From the NCBI RefSeq assembly GCF_014784055.1, contig NZ_CP061813.1, positions 893,501 through 957,500 on the forward strand: DNA of 64,000 nucleotides, in the 5' to 3' direction. The notes beneath the pieces are model-generated. The model was given only the letters and a program-made list of their open reading frames with translations. It made no database searches and was not told the DNA's origin. This DNA is from Polaribacter haliotis. GTDB lineage: Bacteria > Bacteroidota > Bacteroidia > Flavobacteriales > Flavobacteriaceae. Positions 46,328 through 55,423 of this stretch are shown in pieces. Both the position numbers and the translations under genes were made by a program. How positions within the stretch are numbered: the stretch's first letter is position 1; each line of letters begins with the position of its first letter.

Positions 46328-46657
46328 TTAAGTGTTTTCAACTACGTATTCACCCCATTCTGCAATCGATTTTAATAATGGAATTGCGGTTTTACCAATA
46401 TCTGTTAAAGAATATACAACTTTTAAAGGTGGTTTTGTAGTATAAACTTTACGCTTTATAATACCATCTTCTTCCAACTTTTTTAGTTGCAGGCTTAAAG
46501 TGCGTTCTGTAACACTTTTCATTTTTTTGCGTAGTTCGTTGTAACGCAAAGGAGTTTCAATTAAATGAAATAAAATAACTGTTTTCCATTTTCCACCAAT
46601 CATTCCCATGGTTACACTTGCACAACAGGGATATTCTTTACCATTTACAATATGCAT
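46328..46657 (-). CDS. HxlR-family winged-helix transcriptional regulator
   Basis: A 109-residue HxlR protein: GGKWKTVILFHL (HTH start), RYNELRKKMKSVTERTLSLQ and LKKLEEDGIIKRKVY. Two adjacent cysteines, C11 and C12, lie just before the winged helix, where members such as YodB sense quinones or disulfide stress. It is divergent from a nitroreductase gene, the usual HxlR arrangement, and likely controls it and itself through the dyads between them. Confidence 0.93.
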   Translation of the reverse strand: MHIVNGKEYPCCASVTMGMIGGKWKTVILFHLIETPLRYNELRKKMKSVTERTLSLQLKKLEEDGIIKRKVYTTKPPLKVVYSLTDIGKTAIPLLKSIAEWGEYVVENT

Positions 46658-46704
46658 AATCGTTTATTTATTTAAAAAAATACTACTATCCTTTTTGACA
46701 GTTC

Positions 46705-46735
46705 TTGTGAGTTTACAAAACTATACATATTTTTG
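46705..46735 (+). promoter_or_regulatory. Bacteroidota sigma-70-type promoter of nitroreductase gene
   Basis: TTG (46705-46707), 20 bases, then TATTTTTG (46728-46735), matching TTG/TAnnTTTG with optimal spacing. The ATG at 46775 follows 39 bases after the box. Confidence 0.65.
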
Positions 46736-46737
46736 TA

Positions 46738-46754
46738 ACTATAAAAATGATAGT
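46738..46754. promoter_or_regulatory. Candidate HxlR operator (ACTAT-N7-ATAGT)
   Basis: A perfect dyad just downstream of the nitroreductase -7 box. ACTAT-N7-ATAGT resembles the TACT-N7-AGTA form reported for YodB-type HxlR proteins, and a second TACTATC half site lies near 46684. A longer dyad TACAAAA/TTTTGTA surrounds the -7 box. Placement would block transcription when the regulator is bound. Confidence 0.6.
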
Positions 46755-46774
46755 ATAAAATTAAAATAATAAAA

Positions 46775-47374
46775 ATGAGTTTTTTAACAGCAATGCAAGA
46801 ACGTTATACCACAAAAAAGTATGACAATTCAAAAAAAATAAGTTCAGAAAAAATAGCAGAATTAAAAGAAATTCTACGTTTAAGCCCTTCTTCTATAAAT
46901 AGCCAACCTTGGAAATTTACTTTTGTTTCGGATATAGAAACAAAGAAAAAGTTTGCAGAAGCGTCTTTTTTTAATGCTCCTAAAATTGAGGATTGTGATA
47001 CTTTAGTTGTCTTTAGCAGAATAGATAATATTAACGCTTTCGAGAAGCAAATAAATGATAATTTACCTGAAGGTGCAGTTGGCTATTACAACAACTTTTT
47101 AAAGGAAAAACCAGCTAGCGAAATTAAATCTTGGTTTAGCGACCAAACGTATTTAGCATTGGGTGTATTTTTAAGCGCTTGTGGAGTCATGGAAATTGAT
47201 GCAACACCAATGGAAGGAATCGAACCAGAGAAATACAACAACTTGTTGGGTGATAAAAATTATACAGCTTTGGTGGGTGTTTGTATTGGTTACAGAGATG
47301 AAGATGATGGAAACATGCCATCTAAAAACCCGAAATCGAGACTTACACTAGAAGAAGTTATAAAAAATATTTAG
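46775..47374 (+). CDS. NfsB-type nitroreductase-family oxidoreductase
   Basis: A 199-residue FMN-dependent NAD(P)H oxidoreductase. N-terminal MSFLTAMQERYTTKKYD is the nitroreductase start, and SPSSINSQPWKF provides the FMN phosphate contacts. It probably reduces nitroaromatics or quinones, giving defence against electrophiles, which agrees with a divergent HxlR regulator. A strong terminator follows. Confidence 0.92.
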   Translation: MSFLTAMQERYTTKKYDNSKKISSEKIAELKEILRLSPSSINSQPWKFTFVSDIETKKKFAEASFFNAPKIEDCDTLVVFSRIDNINAFEKQINDNLPEGAVGYYNNFLKEKPASEIKSWFSDQTYLALGVFLSACGVMEIDATPMEGIEPEKYNNLLGDKNYTALVGVCIGYRDEDDGNMPSKNPKSRLTLEEVIKNI

Positions 47375-47384
47375 CATTAAATTT

Positions 47385-47428
47385 TCCTAGTGATTTATAA
47401 AATAATTATAAATCACTAGGATTTTTTT
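47385..47428. terminator. Strong bidirectional terminator
   Basis: A perfect 16-bp stem (47385-47400 / 47406-47421, left arm TCCTAGTGATTTATAA) with a 5-base loop and a T-run. It ends the nitroreductase transcript; the DUF1569 gene stop lies within its right flank. Confidence 0.92.
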
Positions 47429-47879
47429 ACACACCAAACTGCGTTAAATGATGGTCTAAATGTTTGTAAAACATATTATTCCATTCGTCTTTTGTTAGTT
47501 TTCCAAAAGAATGAGATTCTTTACCATCAAATTCCTTTTCTCCTAATTGTTGGGTTTTATTGATAAAATCTATCAATCTTTGTTTTTCACTTTCAAAAAC
47601 TTTTTCGTCAGTAATTAAAAATTGAGAAGCAGTTCTACCATTTTTACTATATGGTTTTTCTGAAGTTACTATTTTTTTCACAATCATTTTCAGCATAAAT
47701 TTTGCAAATGCGTTTGGCTTTGGGTGCTTATCTGTATATACCATTTCATAAGTAACACAACAATGTGCCAACATTTGTGCAACAGACATTTTCCCCCAAT
47801 TTGGTTGCGATTCTGCTGTTAGTTTTTCTATTCTACCAATTACTTCGTTTGTAACTTCTTTTGTAAATATGTTTTTCAT
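47427..47879 (-). CDS. DUF1569 (DinB-like) protein
   Basis: A 150-residue helical protein of the DUF1569 family. Histidines in HCCVTYEMVY and the C-terminal YKHLDHHLTQFG form the DinB-type metal site. Function unknown. It overlaps the upstream gene by 4 bases (ATGA), so the two are translationally coupled. Confidence 0.85.
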   Translation of the reverse strand: MKNIFTKEVTNEVIGRIEKLTAESQPNWGKMSVAQMLAHCCVTYEMVYTDKHPKPNAFAKFMLKMIVKKIVTSEKPYSKNGRTASQFLITDEKVFESEKQRLIDFINKTQQLGEKEFDGKESHSFGKLTKDEWNNMFYKHLDHHLTQFGV

Positions 47880-48550
47880 TTTGATTGTTTTTTTGATAAT
47901 AATATAATATCAGAAATATGTGTATAAATTACTATAGGAACAATTATACCAGCTAATAAAATCATTGGAAAATATGCTATTCCTCTGTTTGGAACTGAAT
48001 AATTAAAATTTTTATATATCAATTCTTGTGATAAAAATCCATTTGTTAAAATAAAAAGAATGAATATCAGCCCTAAAACATTCCATCCTAAAAGTAGTTT
48101 TTTATTCACAGTTCCATATTGCATCCAAATTACTAAAATTATTGAAGTTACACCTGGAATTATATCGAAATTCCATCCTTTATAAGTCATTTCCATTGGT
48201 AACCATTCTCTAATTGCTAATTGAAACAACAATAATTCTATTGGTAAACGAACAAAGTGTACAGCTGTACTCCAGCGAAAATCTCTATTTTGGTAAAAAG
48301 TTTTATTTCTTATTAAATAAGTGATAAAAATTGCTGCTGGTAATAAAACAAAAATAAATGTAGAAATTTTATCTCCAGCTTTATAATGATAGAAACCAAA
48401 AAATGCTAAAACTGAAATAAACAGAGACCAAATTATTAAAATTGGTAATGTCGTTTTTTTTAAATGATTCGATTTTATGAATGCGAAAATAGTATATATA
48501 GTTGCTAAAATAAACGAAATTGAAATGTAAATTGGTAAATTTGGTATCAT
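47876..48550 (-). CDS. Hypothetical polytopic membrane protein
   Basis: A 224-residue protein with about seven hydrophobic segments and few charged loops, transcribed with the DUF1569 gene. No family was recognised with confidence. It starts about 66 bases after the Crp-type gene stop on the same strand. A sensory or transport role cannot be assigned. Confidence 0.7.
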   Translation of the reverse strand: MIPNLPIYISISFILATIYTIFAFIKSNHLKKTTLPILIIWSLFISVLAFFGFYHYKAGDKISTFIFVLLPAAIFITYLIRNKTFYQNRDFRWSTAVHFVRLPIELLLFQLAIREWLPMEMTYKGWNFDIIPGVTSIILVIWMQYGTVNKKLLLGWNVLGLIFILFILTNGFLSQELIYKNFNYSVPNRGIAYFPMILLAGIIVPIVIYTHISDIILLSKKQSK

Positions 48551-48616
48551 AACTAATTAAATTTACATCAAAAATACTTCTTAGAAAACTATATAAACTT
48601 GCCAAATGACAAGTAA

Positions 48617-49198
48617 TTATTTTTTTACAATTTCTTTTCTTATTCTGCTCAAAGAAGTATCTGTAATTCCTAAATAAGAAGAGATATGTTTTAGTGAAGC
48701 TTTTTGAAAAATTTCTGGTCTATTGTTAATTAATTCGATATATCTATCGGAAGCTTTGTCTGTTATCATACTTAACGTTCTTTCTTTTAAAGCAAAAAAA
48801 TTACGCACTAAATAAGAACGTCCCCATTCTCTGTAGGCTTCGTACAAACTAAAATGTTCGTTAAATGTTTCTAAATCCTTTATCCATAAAACACAATCTT
48901 CAGTTGCTTCAATGTATTCTTTTGTTGGCATTTGCATAAAAAAAGAATTTTCTTCAAGAATTAAATCTCCAGTATCATAAAAGTTTGTGGTTACTTCATT
49001 TCCTTCAAAATCAATAACAAAAGACCGTAAAAAACCACTTATCAGAAAGTAATATGCTTTTACAATTGTGCCACTTTTTATTAAAAAATCTCCTTTTTTA
49101 AGTTCAATTTTTTTATAACCTTTTATTAAGTTTTCAAACTCATTTTTAGTTAAACCAATTGTACCTAATTCTTCTTGCAAGATTTTAAAATCGTCCAT
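48617..49198 (-). CDS. Crp/Fnr-family transcriptional regulator
   Basis: A 193-residue cyclic-nucleotide-fold regulator. The N-terminal beta-roll runs FLIKSGTIVKAYYFLISGFLRSF, and the C-terminal region ends KHISSYLGITDTSLSRIRKEIVKK, the HTH. No iron-sulfur cysteines of Fnr type are present, and the cNMP-binding Arg/Glu are not obvious. Its start codon overlaps the holA stop by one base (TAATG), so it is coupled to a replication gene, an odd pairing. Confidence 0.9.
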   Translation of the reverse strand: MDDFKILQEELGTIGLTKNEFENLIKGYKKIELKKGDFLIKSGTIVKAYYFLISGFLRSFVIDFEGNEVTTNFYDTGDLILEENSFFMQMPTKEYIEATEDCVLWIKDLETFNEHFSLYEAYREWGRSYLVRNFFALKERTLSMITDKASDRYIELINNRPEIFQKASLKHISSYLGITDTSLSRIRKEIVKK

Positions 49199-50199
49199 TA
49201 ATGTAAAATTTTAAATAATAATTCTTTTAGAATATCCTCATTAGTTTGTTTTGCACCAACACCTTTGCTTTTAACATCTGCATCTCTTAAAAATGCAATT
49301 ACTTGTGCAACTTTTCTCATCGGATAATTTCTACCAGCTACAAAATATTCATCTACAAAATAAGGATTTACACCCAATGTTTTTGCAACAGAACTTTTCG
49401 ATTTATCTTTTAGTCCATGAAACATTAATAGTTGTGTGAAAAAACTATTCAATAAAGAAATCGTCATTACCAAAGGATTATTTTTAGGATTTTCCGCAAA
49501 ATAATTAATAATTCTATTCGCTTTTACAATGTTCTTCTCTCCTACTGCTTTTCGTAATTCAAAATTATTAAAGTCTTTAGAAATTCCGATATTTTCTTCT
49601 ATATGCTTATCACTAATTATAGTTTCTTTCGGAAGAATTAGCATTAACTTATCTAATTCGTTGGATATTTTATTTAAATCTGTTCCTAAAAACTCCACTA
49701 ACATTAAAGAAGCTTTTGGCTCGATTTGATATTTTTTCCCACTTAAAACTCTACGAATCCAGTCTGAAACTTGGTTTTCGTACATTTTTTTACTTTCGAA
49801 AACCAAACCTGATTTTGCAATTACTTTGTGTAATTTCTTACGTTTATCGAGTTTTTTATATTTATAATTGATGACTAAAACCGTTGTTGGTTGTGGATTT
49901 TCTGCATAAGAAACCAATTTTTCTATAGTTCTACTTAAATCTTGTGCTTCTTTAACAATTAGAACTTGTCTTTCTGCCATCATTGGGTAACGTTTGGCTG
50001 AAGAAACAATATCTTCTATACTTGCATCTCTACCATACATTACTTGCTGATTGAAGCCTTTTTCAGCTTCATCCAACACAGTATCTTCAATAAAATCGGA
50101 AATTTTATCTATATAATAAGGTTCATCACCCATTAAAAAATAGATGGGTTTTATGTTTCCTTTCTTTATATCTGAAACAATTGCGTTGATCTCGTTCAT
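49198..50199 (-). CDS. holA: DNA polymerase III subunit delta
   Basis: The clamp-loader delta subunit, 333 residues. Recognisable DNApol3_delta features: PIYFLMGDEPYYIDKI, the AEKGFNQQVMYG start region, RQVLIVKEAQDL and the C-terminal domain with AKTLGVNPYFVDEY. It opens the sliding clamp. It directly follows the P-loop kinase gene with no gap and is coupled by TAATG to a Crp-type regulator downstream. Confidence 0.95.
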   Translation of the reverse strand: MNEINAIVSDIKKGNIKPIYFLMGDEPYYIDKISDFIEDTVLDEAEKGFNQQVMYGRDASIEDIVSSAKRYPMMAERQVLIVKEAQDLSRTIEKLVSYAENPQPTTVLVINYKYKKLDKRKKLHKVIAKSGLVFESKKMYENQVSDWIRRVLSGKKYQIEPKASLMLVEFLGTDLNKISNELDKLMLILPKETIISDKHIEENIGISKDFNNFELRKAVGEKNIVKANRIINYFAENPKNNPLVMTISLLNSFFTQLLMFHGLKDKSKSSVAKTLGVNPYFVDEYFVAGRNYPMRKVAQVIAFLRDADVKSKGVGAKQTNEDILKELLFKILH

Positions 50200-50688
50200 T
50201 TATTCTTTTATAATTACTGCTTTTTGTAACTCTTCTTTTGAAGGTGTTTCAAACCAATCCTCCATAAATTCGAAATTATCTTCAGTTACTTCAAATTCAA
50301 AAGTTTCACCTTTTTCTGTATTCCTTTTTAAAATTCTCTCTTTTCTAATTTCTTTTGAAATATCTAAAAAATGAGTTTTAACTTTTAGATTATTTTCTTC
50401 TGCAAATTTCCTAAACTTTTCTCTGTGTGAAAATTTAGAAAGTCCAACATCTAAAATACTATCTACTTTTAATTTTTCTAATTGTAAAATAGCATCTTGC
50501 ATTACTAATTCTGCTCTATCAATTCGTTCTAAAAACCAATCTAAACCGTCTTTTTCTGTTTTATCAGGAAAAAATAATATTTTATTCCATTTATCTAACG
50601 TAAAAACGAATCCATTTACTTCTAATTTTAATTTATTAGCATATGTAGATTTACCTGCACCAGTATTACCAACTAATAAATGTATCAT
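50200..50688 (-). CDS. P-loop kinase/ATPase of the zeta-like superfamily
   Basis: A 162-residue nucleotide-binding protein with Walker A GNTGAGKST (7-15) and downstream segments such as ILDVGLSKFSHREKFRKF. It is small and looks like an AAA_33/zeta-like kinase. Substrate unknown. No antitoxin partner is adjacent; it is instead joined directly to holA, so a toxin role is not supported. Confidence 0.75.
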   Translation of the reverse strand: MIHLLVGNTGAGKSTYANKLKLEVNGFVFTLDKWNKILFFPDKTEKDGLDWFLERIDRAELVMQDAILQLEKLKVDSILDVGLSKFSHREKFRKFAEENNLKVKTHFLDISKEIRKERILKRNTEKGETFEFEVTEDNFEFMEDWFETPSKEELQKAVIIKE

Positions 50689-50711
50689 AACTGATTTTTA
50701 ATTACTTTTGA

Positions 50712-51158
50712 TTGATGCAAAAATTGAATCTACCAAACTATAAATTCAGACTCAAAAGTAACGAAAATAAGACGCTTATTTTTGATAATTTGAGAAAAAA
50801 ATATATGGTTTTAACTCCAGAAGAATGGGTTCGTCAGCATTTTGTGCAGTTTTTAATTGATGAAAAAAAATATCCTGTTTCCTTAATTGCATTAGAAAAA
50901 CAGTTGATTATCAACAATCGAAAAAAAAGAACGGATATTTTGGTCTTCAATAAAGAAGGAAATCATGATATTATTGTAGAATGTAAAGCACCACAAATAA
51001 AAATAACTCAAGATACTTTCGACCAAATTGCACGTTATAATTTAAAACTAAAAGCCAATTACTTAGTTGTTACCAATGGTTTGGAGCATTTTTATTGCAA
51101 AATGGATTTCGAAAATGAAACCTATATTTTTTTGAAGGAAATTCCTGATTATCAATAA
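50712..51158 (+). CDS. HSDR_N (type I restriction R-subunit N-terminal) domain protein
   Basis: A 148-residue single-domain nuclease-fold protein. PD-(D/E)XK residues appear in RKKRTDILVF and IIVECKAP. It lacks the helicase and specificity parts of a restriction enzyme. This stand-alone form next to holA is widespread in Bacteroidota, so it is probably a DNA-repair or housekeeping nuclease rather than defence. It is divergent from the holA cluster. Confidence 0.87.
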   Translation: MMQKLNLPNYKFRLKSNENKTLIFDNLRKKYMVLTPEEWVRQHFVQFLIDEKKYPVSLIALEKQLIINNRKKRTDILVFNKEGNHDIIVECKAPQIKITQDTFDQIARYNLKLKANYLVVTNGLEHFYCKMDFENETYIFLKEIPDYQ

Positions 51159-51290
51159 AACTTGTCATTTTTTTGTAGACAAGAATCCATACCTTTTCTT
51201 TTAAATTAGATTATTGCTTTTAAAAGAGCATTCGATTAATTAAGATAATTTTAAATCTCAAGTTCATCTTAAAAACGTAAATTCGCAACC

Positions 51291-52289
51291 TTGAAAACAG
51301 CCATAGTCATATTAAATTGGAATGGACAAAAACTACTAGAACAGTTTTTGCCTTCTGTAGTGAGTTTTAGTACAGAACTTGCAGATATTTATGTGGCTGA
51401 TAATGCTTCTACAGACAGTTCTATTTCCTATGTAAAAGAGTTTTTTCCTTCTGTAAAAATAATAGAAAATGCAGTAAATGGTGGTTATGCAAAAGGTTAT
51501 AATGATGCTTTACAATCTGTAGATGCAGATATTTATTGTTTATTAAATTCCGATATTGAAGTAACCGAAAATTGGTTACCTCCTATTTTAGATGTTTTTA
51601 AAAATAAAGAAAACACTGCTATTGTTCAACCTAAATTATTAGATTTTAAAGACAAAACAAAGTTCGAATATGCTGGTGCTGGAGGTGGGTTTATCGATTT
51701 ATATGGATATCCATATTGTAGAGGACGCGTTTTTAATAATTTAGAAGTTGATAATGGTCAATTTAACGATACAAAAGATATTTTTTGGGCTTCTGGAGCG
51801 TGTTTATTTATTCGCTCTAAAGTGTACCATAAAATTGAAGGTTTAGACGAAGATTATTTTGCACATCAAGAAGAAATAGATTTATGCTGGAGAGCACAAA
51901 ATATTGGCTATAAAGTAAAATATGTAGGAAATTCAACAGTTTATCATGTTGGAGGAGCAACTTTACAAGAAACAAATCCTCATAAAACATATCTAAATTT
52001 TAGAAATAGTTTATTGAATGTCATTAAAAACGTGCCTAAAAAATGGTTTTTATTCGTCGTTTTTTCTCGTTTAATTTTAGACGGAATTGCAGGACTTAAA
52101 TTTATTTTTGAATTGAGACCAATTCATACTTTGGCAATTTTAAAAGCGCATTTAAGTTTTTACAAAAACTTTTTTAAATTTTTAGGAAAGCGAAGAAAAC
52201 TCCAGAAAAAGCAAGACTATAACTTACATACAAGTATTGTTTGGCAGTATTTTGTTTTAGGTAGAAAGAAATTCGAGGAGCTTGAATAG
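51291..52289 (+). CDS. Family 2 glycosyltransferase
   Basis: A 332-residue inverting GT-A enzyme started with TTG. N-terminal AIVILNWNGQKLLEQ, then YVADNASTDSS, NGGYAKGYNDAL, LLNSDIEV (metal-site DxD-like) and the acceptor region EDYFAHQEEIDLCWR are the rhamnosyltransferase-like GT2 set. It probably adds a sugar to envelope glycans. No glycan operon is nearby. Confidence 0.93.
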   Translation: MKTAIVILNWNGQKLLEQFLPSVVSFSTELADIYVADNASTDSSISYVKEFFPSVKIIENAVNGGYAKGYNDALQSVDADIYCLLNSDIEVTENWLPPILDVFKNKENTAIVQPKLLDFKDKTKFEYAGAGGGFIDLYGYPYCRGRVFNNLEVDNGQFNDTKDIFWASGACLFIRSKVYHKIEGLDEDYFAHQEEIDLCWRAQNIGYKVKYVGNSTVYHVGGATLQETNPHKTYLNFRNSLLNVIKNVPKKWFLFVVFSRLILDGIAGLKFIFELRPIHTLAILKAHLSFYKNFFKFLGKRRKLQKKQDYNLHTSIVWQYFVLGRKKFEELE

Positions 52290-52313
52290 GTTCAAAATTC
52301 TACATTTAAAGTT

Positions 52314-52351
52314 CAAAGTTGAACTTTAAATATTAAATATTGAACTTTAAA
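52314..52351. repeat. Short repeated TTCAAAGTT/AACTTTAAA sequence with hairpin
   Basis: The gap after the glycosyltransferase holds AAAGTTCA-AAGT-TGAACTTT and a second TTGAACTTTAAAT, which may act as weak terminator and as gap-filling repeat. Similar TTCAAAGTT words occur near 40850. Confidence 0.4.
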
Positions 52352-52967
52352 TTACGTCCAAACTTCCTTTTCCTTCTCGAATTACCTCAGGTTCATCAGA
52401 AGTTAAATCGATTACTGTAGAAGCGTGATTATCTCCATAACCACCATCAATAACAACATCTACTAATTTATTCCATTTTTCGAAAATAAGTTCTGGATCT
52501 GTTGTGTATTCTAAAACGTCATCATCATCTCTAATAGAAGTAGATACTATTGGGTTTCCTAAAGCTTCTACCAAACATCTAACAATATTGTTATCAGGAA
52601 TACGAATTCCCACTGTTTTTTTCTTTTTAAATACTTTTGGAAGATTATTACTTCCTGGTAAAATAAAAGTATAAGGTCCAGGTAATGCTCTTTTTAAAAT
52701 TTTAAAGGTTGGCGAATCTATTTGTTTCACATAATCTGAAAGATGGCTTAAATCGTTGCAAATAAAAGAAAAGTTAGCTTTATCTAGCTTAACTCCTTTT
52801 ATCTGAGCAATTTTTTCCAACGCTTTTGTATTGGTAATATCGCAACCTAAACCATAAACAGTATCTGTTGGATATATAATTAATCCTCCAGAACGCAAAA
52901 TCTTTACAACTTTTGCAATTTCTTTCGGATTTGGATTCTCGTTATAAATTCTAATAAACTCTGCCAT
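52347..52967 (-). CDS. L-threonylcarbamoyladenylate synthase (Sua5/YrdC family)
   Basis: A 206-residue enzyme making threonylcarbamoyl-AMP for t6A modification of tRNAs reading ANN codons. It shows GGLIIYPTDTVYGLGCD, PGPYTFILPGS and VGIRIPDN, the YrdC core. The ATG at 52967 is preferred over one five codons upstream because the family start is MAEFI-like. The upstream terminator of the response-regulator operon separates it from that system. Confidence 0.92.
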   Translation of the reverse strand: MAEFIRIYNENPNPKEIAKVVKILRSGGLIIYPTDTVYGLGCDITNTKALEKIAQIKGVKLDKANFSFICNDLSHLSDYVKQIDSPTFKILKRALPGPYTFILPGSNNLPKVFKKKKTVGIRIPDNNIVRCLVEALGNPIVSTSIRDDDDVLEYTTDPELIFEKWNKLVDVVIDGGYGDNHASTVIDLTSDEPEVIREGKGSLDVI

Positions 52968-52980
52968 ATTATAAAAATAC

Positions 52981-53020
52981 AAAAAACTCAGCTTATTTTA
53001 CAAACTGAGTTTATTTTTTT
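52981..53020. terminator. Terminator after the response-regulator gene
   Basis: An 8-bp stem AAACTCAG (52984-52991) / CTGAGTTT (53005-53012) with A-run on the left (U-tract for minus-strand reading) and T-run on the right. Confidence 0.7.
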
Positions 53021-53039
53021 AAAGGGAAGTTTTTTAAGT

Positions 53040-53741
53040 TTAAGTTTTATCTACCAACCTAAATCCTTCTCCATGAATATTTAAAATTTCGACATTTTCG
53101 TCTTCTTTTAAATACTTTCTTAATTTTGCGATATAAACATCCATACTTCTAGATGTAAAATAATTATCGTCTCTCCAAATTTTTGTTAATGCTAATTCTC
53201 TTGGCATTAAATCGTTTTTATGAATTGCCAACATACGTAACAATTTTGCTTCTTTTGGAGATAACTTAGATGCTTCACCATCTTTTCCAACAGATAAATG
53301 TCTTAATTTAGAATTGAAGAAGAAACCTCCAATATTAAACTCAAACTGCTCACTTTCTGCAGTAGTATCTGATTCTTTACGTTGTAAAATTGCTTTAATC
53401 TTGTGCAATAATACTTCCGAGTCGAAAGGTTTATTTAAATAATCGTCTGCACCAACTGCATATCCTTTTAAAACATCTTCTTTTAGAGTTTTTGCTGTTA
53501 AAAAGATAATTGGTACTTCTTTATTTGTACTTCTAATATCTTGTGCTAACGAAAAACCATCTTTTCTTGGCATCATTACATCTAAAATACATAGATCGTA
53601 ATCGCTATTTTTAAACATAATTAAACCTTCTATACCATCTTTAGCATGCGTTACATTATAATCGTTTAATGCTAAATAATCTTTTAGAACCGTTCCAAAA
53701 TTTGGATCGTCTTCTACTAATAAAATCTTCTTACTTCCCAT
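53040..53741 (-). CDS. OmpR/PhoB-type response regulator (RprY-like)
   Basis: A 233-residue regulator: receiver domain with acidic pocket VEDD (residues 9-12), phospho-acceptor D54 in LCILDVMMPRKDG, and a winged-helix DNA-binding domain with SPKEAKLLRMLA. It is directly downstream of its sensor kinase (gap 11 bp). The pair resembles RprXY of Bacteroides, but I give no symbol since this is only by resemblance. Confidence 0.93.
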   Translation of the reverse strand: MGSKKILLVEDDPNFGTVLKDYLALNDYNVTHAKDGIEGLIMFKNSDYDLCILDVMMPRKDGFSLAQDIRSTNKEVPIIFLTAKTLKEDVLKGYAVGADDYLNKPFDSEVLLHKIKAILQRKESDTTAESEQFEFNIGGFFFNSKLRHLSVGKDGEASKLSPKEAKLLRMLAIHKNDLMPRELALTKIWRDDNYFTSRSMDVYIAKLRKYLKEDENVEILNIHGEGFRLVDKT

Positions 53742-53752
53742 TGTTTTATTTA

Positions 53753-55342
53753 TTAAATTAAAGGTAATTTTACTGTGAATATACTTCCTTGCCCTTTCTC
53801 ACTTTCTACAAAAACTGTTCCATGGTGTTTTTCTACGATTTCCTTTACGTATGCCAAACCTAAACCATGCCCTTTTACATCGTGAACATTTCCTTTTTGT
53901 TCTCTATAGAATTTGTTAAAAACTTGTTTTTGGACTGTTTTACTCATTCCTATTCCTTTATCTTGTATTTTAAAGATAAAAAACTTGTTTGTGCTTTCTG
54001 TGTAAACGTCTATTTGAGGAACCCCATCTGAATATTTTATTGCATTTTCTAACATATTAACAACCACATTTGTTAAATGAAACTGGTTTCCTGGTAATTC
54101 GGATACTACTGCCTTAAAATATGTTTTTATGCGACCTTTTCTATCATCTACTAACAAACTTACATGCGTAATTGCATCTTCGATTGTGTCGTGAAAGTCT
54201 ATGGTTTCCTTACTTAAATCTATCTGATTCTTTTCTAATCGAGAAATACGTAATACATTTTCTACTTGCGAATGCATTCTTTTATTCTCGTCTCTAATCA
54301 TTTGTACATAACGTAAAACCTTATCATTATCGCCTAAAATTTTTGGGTTCTTAATAGAATCTAATGCCAAATTTATAGTTGCAATTGGGGTTTTAAACTC
54401 ATGTGTCATATTATTTATAAAGTCAGTTTTAATTTCTGATATCTTTTTCTGTCGAATTAGTTGATATAAAGAACTTGAAAAAGCAATAATGATAATAAAT
54501 ATAAAGAACAAAGAAAGTAGTAATATTCCTGAAATTCCTGACAGAATATGCTTGTTTTTATTTGGAAATGTTACATACAAATCATACTCAACATCTCCAT
54601 TTATGTCATTAAATAGTGGATATTGATAACTGTCTTTTCTATTAATTGTGTAATAACCAGATTTTAATTTAGTAGCTAAACCATCTTTTGTATACACACC
54701 ATATTTAAAATCTAAATTGATATTTCTTTTCGCTAATTCTTCTTTAATAGCATTATTTAATTCTTTGTTACTTATTCTTTGATGAATTGGTTTTCTTGCA
54801 TTGTAATCTTTGTATAGTTTATCGATTTGCAAATCTTCTAATTCCGGAAATTTCTTTGTGTAAGTAAAACTAATTTCATCTTTTGTTGAAAAAAAATCGT
54901 CTACACCAGATATTATTTTAGTCTCAAAAAAATCTTTTTTTCCTTTAAATCTTTTAAAAATAATAGAATCGTTGTTTAAAAAATCTGTTGGAAGCTTAAA
55001 ATTTTCTTCTAAAATTGTACTTCCATAAGTAAATTTTTGTTTGGTAGTAGTATCTATTTCTTGAATTAATAGGCTCTGTAGTTTTGCATTGTCTGCAGTA
55101 CCTTTTTCGCTAACAAAATTTTGTATTTTCTTTCTAAAAAGACTTGTTTCTCGATCGTTAATTCTTTCTGTAGCACTTCCTAAAGAACGCTGTACATCGT
55201 TCTTAAATTGGCCTTTTCTACTCTCTAATGCATTGTTTATCCAATACAATTGTACTGTAATAATTCCTATCAAGGAAATACTCATAAGTACCACAATAAC
55301 GATAAACATTTTTTTACGCATTATCAAATTTAACACTTTCAA
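53753..55342 (-). CDS. Sensor histidine kinase (RprX-like)
   Basis: A 529-residue membrane kinase with two membrane helices (about 12-33 and 279-303) flanking a periplasmic sensor. Then HisKA with H314 in NMTHEFKTPIATI, and the ATPase domain with NMLENAIKYSD, DKGIGMSKT and GHGLGLAYVKEI. It pairs with the OmpR-type regulator just downstream. Signal unknown; Bacteroides RprX is linked to redox/tetracycline-related phenotypes, which is only context. Confidence 0.93.
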   Translation of the reverse strand: MKVLNLIMRKKMFIVIVVLMSISLIGIITVQLYWINNALESRKGQFKNDVQRSLGSATERINDRETSLFRKKIQNFVSEKGTADNAKLQSLLIQEIDTTTKQKFTYGSTILEENFKLPTDFLNNDSIIFKRFKGKKDFFETKIISGVDDFFSTKDEISFTYTKKFPELEDLQIDKLYKDYNARKPIHQRISNKELNNAIKEELAKRNINLDFKYGVYTKDGLATKLKSGYYTINRKDSYQYPLFNDINGDVEYDLYVTFPNKNKHILSGISGILLLSLFFIFIIIIAFSSSLYQLIRQKKISEIKTDFINNMTHEFKTPIATINLALDSIKNPKILGDNDKVLRYVQMIRDENKRMHSQVENVLRISRLEKNQIDLSKETIDFHDTIEDAITHVSLLVDDRKGRIKTYFKAVVSELPGNQFHLTNVVVNMLENAIKYSDGVPQIDVYTESTNKFFIFKIQDKGIGMSKTVQKQVFNKFYREQKGNVHDVKGHGLGLAYVKEIVEKHHGTVFVESEKGQGSIFTVKLPLI

Positions 55343-55423
55343 AAATTGAAATTGCAGTTTTTAACTTTAATTAACTAGTTTGATAAAATTTTAAGTGTTT
55401 TTTAACAGTATTACTGACGAATA

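Noticed and set aside
50200..50688. Zeta-like P-loop kinase as a toxin-antitoxin module
   Set aside because: No antitoxin partner adjoins it, and it is joined directly to holA.
50712..51158. HSDR_N protein as part of a restriction-modification defence system
   Set aside because: No methylase, specificity or helicase gene is present, and the stand-alone form next to holA is common in Bacteroidota.
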